64,000 bases of DNA from positions 570,501-634,500 of the forward strand of contig OY783200.1 of NCBI GenBank assembly GCA_963678675.1. Reading direction: 5' to 3'. Under the pieces are notes generated by a model. The model made no database searches. It worked only from the letters and a program-made list of their open reading frames with translations, and was not told the DNA's origin. Below, piece after piece: positions 62,501 to 64,000 of this stretch; the stretch's first letter is position 1, and the number at the start of each line of letters is the position of its first letter. Source of the DNA: Xiphydria camelus. Lineage: Eukaryota > Arthropoda > Insecta > Hymenoptera > Xiphydriidae. Position numbers and translations under genes: made by a program.

Positions 62501-62721
62501 GACCGCGATGACATTAATTATTCTTCCAGCTTTTGATCGATCACACGAAGGCGAACTGGCAAATGATTCTCGACAGACCCTTGTCCATCACGATGGACCG
62601 CGTCCGGAGCCAGTTGCTCCTGCGACCGGAATTCAAGAATCCTGAATTGCTCTCTTCCGAGGAGAGGGAAGCCGCGAGCTGCATCAAGGAAATGTGCGCT
62701 GCCGCGAGAAGGAGACCGTAG
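56576..62721 (+). CDS. Large helical protein of uncertain family, one exon frameshifted
   Basis: Exons: 56576-56650, about 56719 (or 56755)-57016, 57535-57679, 57939-58138, 58241-58347, 58833-59342, 59881-60231, 60318-60416, 61065-61447, 61608-61967, 62530-62721. Except in the tenth exon, phases agree, giving about 905 residues. In exon 10 (61608-61967) the frame set by the upstream splice reads to RRSLK at 61722 and then hits TGA, whereas LRLFLPTLNAHL onward is in another frame. Ignoring two bases (61723-61724) restores one frame to the final stop. The protein is leucine-rich and helical, with no signal peptide. Landmarks are MAEALAERLLDLHCRLISLY, MLNESLSIITARF, RGPAPWIIMCAPHLLHW and TPLRSMMLPIVDTLLEAVK. 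It may be the insect KIAA0825 or CCDC142-type protein, but I cannot confirm either. The start of exon 2 is ambiguous. Confidence 0.6.
57061..57412. mobile_element. TIR element family 1, copy 2, TA-flanked
   Basis: It begins TCCCGATGAAAAAATTTCTC and ends in the near-perfect inverse (GAGAAATTTTTCCATCGGGG). TA borders it at 57059-57060 and 57413-57414. The whole element is imperfectly self-complementary. It is in an intron of the surrounding gene and is the best-defined member of its family. Confidence 0.75.
58399..58777. mobile_element. TIR element family 2, copy A
   Basis: The ends are CCCTCGATGAAAATGTA and its approximate inverse TGCATTTTCATCAGGG. The body matches 63527-63953 along its length (for example GTAAGAATTCCACAGATTT, TTTGTCAAAACCG-type, GATCCGTCAAT, TTTGAAGAAGTT-type and GAAAGATGTG blocks). 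It has no coding capacity. It is intronic here. Confidence 0.7.
59409..59834. mobile_element. TIR element family 1, copy 3 (long foldback)
   Basis: Arms of roughly 150 bases are inverse copies. For example, AATTGGAACGTTTTCAGGCA on the left has its inverse near 59765-59785, and CCATTTTTCTTTCACGC has its inverse near 59685-59705. It lies in an intron directly before exon 59881-60231. Confidence 0.65.
60484..61010. mobile_element. TIR element family 1, copy 4 (degraded)
   Basis: It shares blocks TTTCGACTCTTTTCTGACTT, AATTGGAATATTTGCAGACA and TATCCATTTTTCTTTCGCG with the other copies. The right end GGAGAAATTTCTCCGTC is only partly preserved. Boundaries are approximate. Confidence 0.5.
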
Positions 62722-63526
62722 AACTCTCGAAACTCCTCGTTCTCCATTCTGTATATAGTTGTGCAAATAAAAATCCCTCGACTCGTACGAGATAATCGGC
62801 TCGATAAAAATTCGATCTCTCCGAAAACCCGAAACAAACGCATTCGTATATCTTCAAATGAGTTTCCGGTAAACGTCGTCGAATGCATTTCCAGGTTCAA
62901 TGATGAATTAAAAGAAAAGCAAGCATCAAGGAGCGATGAAGATACAGTTTTTATTTATAATAACCGTCGATCGGACCTGAGCAAATGACAAAAAAAGCTC
63001 GTCTCCAAAAAGTCTTCCCACTATTGATCCGGGAGAACGACGAGGAGCTTTTTTTTTCGGAAAATTGACCCCGTCGTGAGAGACATCGTCACTCGGTGCG
63101 TTTACTTTTTTAATCAATCCGCCGACCAGTTTTTGCCGACCACCCGAACCCGAAGAAACGTGGTACCAATGGTAACGCGCTGCCGGATAAGTGGAGCAGC
63201 ATTTATCACGCGGATTGGCACGCGAGACGTCCGGCGATAAAAAAGAATTGCCCGCCGCAAGTTCTTGCGAGAGAGTGTGCCGCTTCTTCTGGCTTTCGAG
63301 AGTCAATTGGAACTCATTGGCGGACGGATGCAAAAACCGGTGCGGCCGGGTGGTGCTTTTTTTTTCTCGCGGCGAAGATCGTCTCCGCGCGCGACGGTTT
63401 CTAAAGCGATTTGTATTCGTTTACCGTTTTCCGGAAGACCGTTTATCGCGTGAATGAAAATGCGAGTATGACGTAGAATCAATTGATTGGTTATTTGAGA
63501 TTTTCTAAGCAGCTTTGGATGTATTT
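62722..63526. other. 3' flank and gene-free stretch
   Basis: It holds the 3' UTR of the preceding gene, then sequence with overlapping frames (62926-63333 minus, 135 residues; 63191-63457 plus) that have no recognisable motif. Confidence 0.4.
62766..62771 (+). promoter_or_regulatory. Polyadenylation signal of the uncertain-family gene
   Basis: AATAAA lies 45 bases past the stop codon at 62719-62721, on the coding strand. Confidence 0.75.
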
Positions 63527-63953
63527 TCCTTGGTGAAAATGTGGTGTAAGAATTGCACGGATTTTGTCAAAACCGGGTATTAAATTTTGGAGAATTTTGA
63601 CAGATTTTATCATCCGCGTTGAAAATCTGTCGTACTTTGATGATATCGATTCGATGATCCGTCAATGTTTAACATAATTTGCGTTACTTCGTGAAACGAA
63701 ATTGTTACAATTGTTGACGAATTCTGTTAAAAATGTTTGAAGAAGTTCAACAGTATTTGACAATTTCTATAATAATTAATTTCTCATAAAATAAGATATA
63801 AGATTCTGTTGGAAGATGTGCCTGTGAAAATAGCGAAAAACTGACAGAATTTGACAACACTTGTCATATTCCTTTAAATTTTCATGAATGGTATGAGAAC
63901 TCACGATGTCTTACTATTCTCGACAAAATCCGTCTGCTACATTTTCACCAGGG
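63527..63953. mobile_element. TIR element family 2, copy B
   Basis: The ends are CCTTGGTGAAAATGTGG and the inverse of CTACATTTTCACCAGGG. The interior is colinear with 58399-58777, plus about 50 extra bases. Confidence 0.7.
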
Positions 63954-64000
63954 TGCCATTAAGTTAAAAAAACCGTCGAAATGAGTTTTTGCTCACAATC

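Noticed and set aside
62926..63333. 135-residue minus-strand frame near the window end
   Set aside because: No recognisable motif and no splice partner; not distinguishable from chance.
1..64000. tRNA or full-length rRNA genes
   Set aside because: I scanned for B-box-like GGTTCGA-type sequences and cloverleaf arms and found none that fold convincingly.

Overview
The window looks like nuclear DNA of an insect: intron-split genes with GT/AG junctions on both strands, AT-rich non-coding DNA, many short inverted-repeat transposons, and a beta-1,3-glucan-recognition protein of the arthropod type. Hymenoptera is a reasonable guess from the TE content and gene style, but nothing here proves the order. 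All gene models below were built by hand from reading frames, splice consensus, phase agreement and remembered family motifs; no database search was possible.

Layout. Positions 1-4,600 hold transposon debris: a TTAA-flanked element carrying a broken Mutator-like transposase, a small TAA-flanked MITE, and a PIF1/Helitron helicase relic. Positions 4,661-9,102 (minus) carry an unusual predicted nuclear protein. It joins part of an NRF1/Erect-wing-like DNA-binding region to a C2HC zinc finger and acidic SUMO-interaction-like motifs. Positions 9,100-20,900 are gene-poor, with MITEs, a CpG-rich island (17.45-18.3 kb) and a GATA-motif cluster.

Positions 20.9-45 kb are gene-dense. HSPA14 (minus) lies head-to-head with GTF3C1 (plus, 12 exons, largest TFIIIC subunit). 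GTF3C1 converges on IGHMBP2 (minus, helicase with AN1 finger, no visible R3H domain). IGHMBP2 lies head-to-head with the mitochondrial ribosomal protein gene mRpS10 (plus), with a MITE and a dead mariner between them. A small secreted-protein gene (minus) follows at 45.8-47.1 kb.

Positions 50-62.7 kb carry a GNBP/beta-1,3-glucan recognition gene (minus), which lies head-to-head with frataxin (plus). Next is a ~905-residue protein I cannot assign firmly; one exon contains an apparent frameshift. Introns and flanks in this last part are seeded with two terminal-inverted-repeat families.

The genes do not form one pathway. Most are housekeeping (RNA polymerase III transcription, translation-linked helicase, ribosome-associated Hsp70, mitoribosome, Fe-S assembly), mixed with one immune recognition gene and lineage-specific genes. 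The recurring architecture is divergent gene pairs with TEs in or near the shared promoters.
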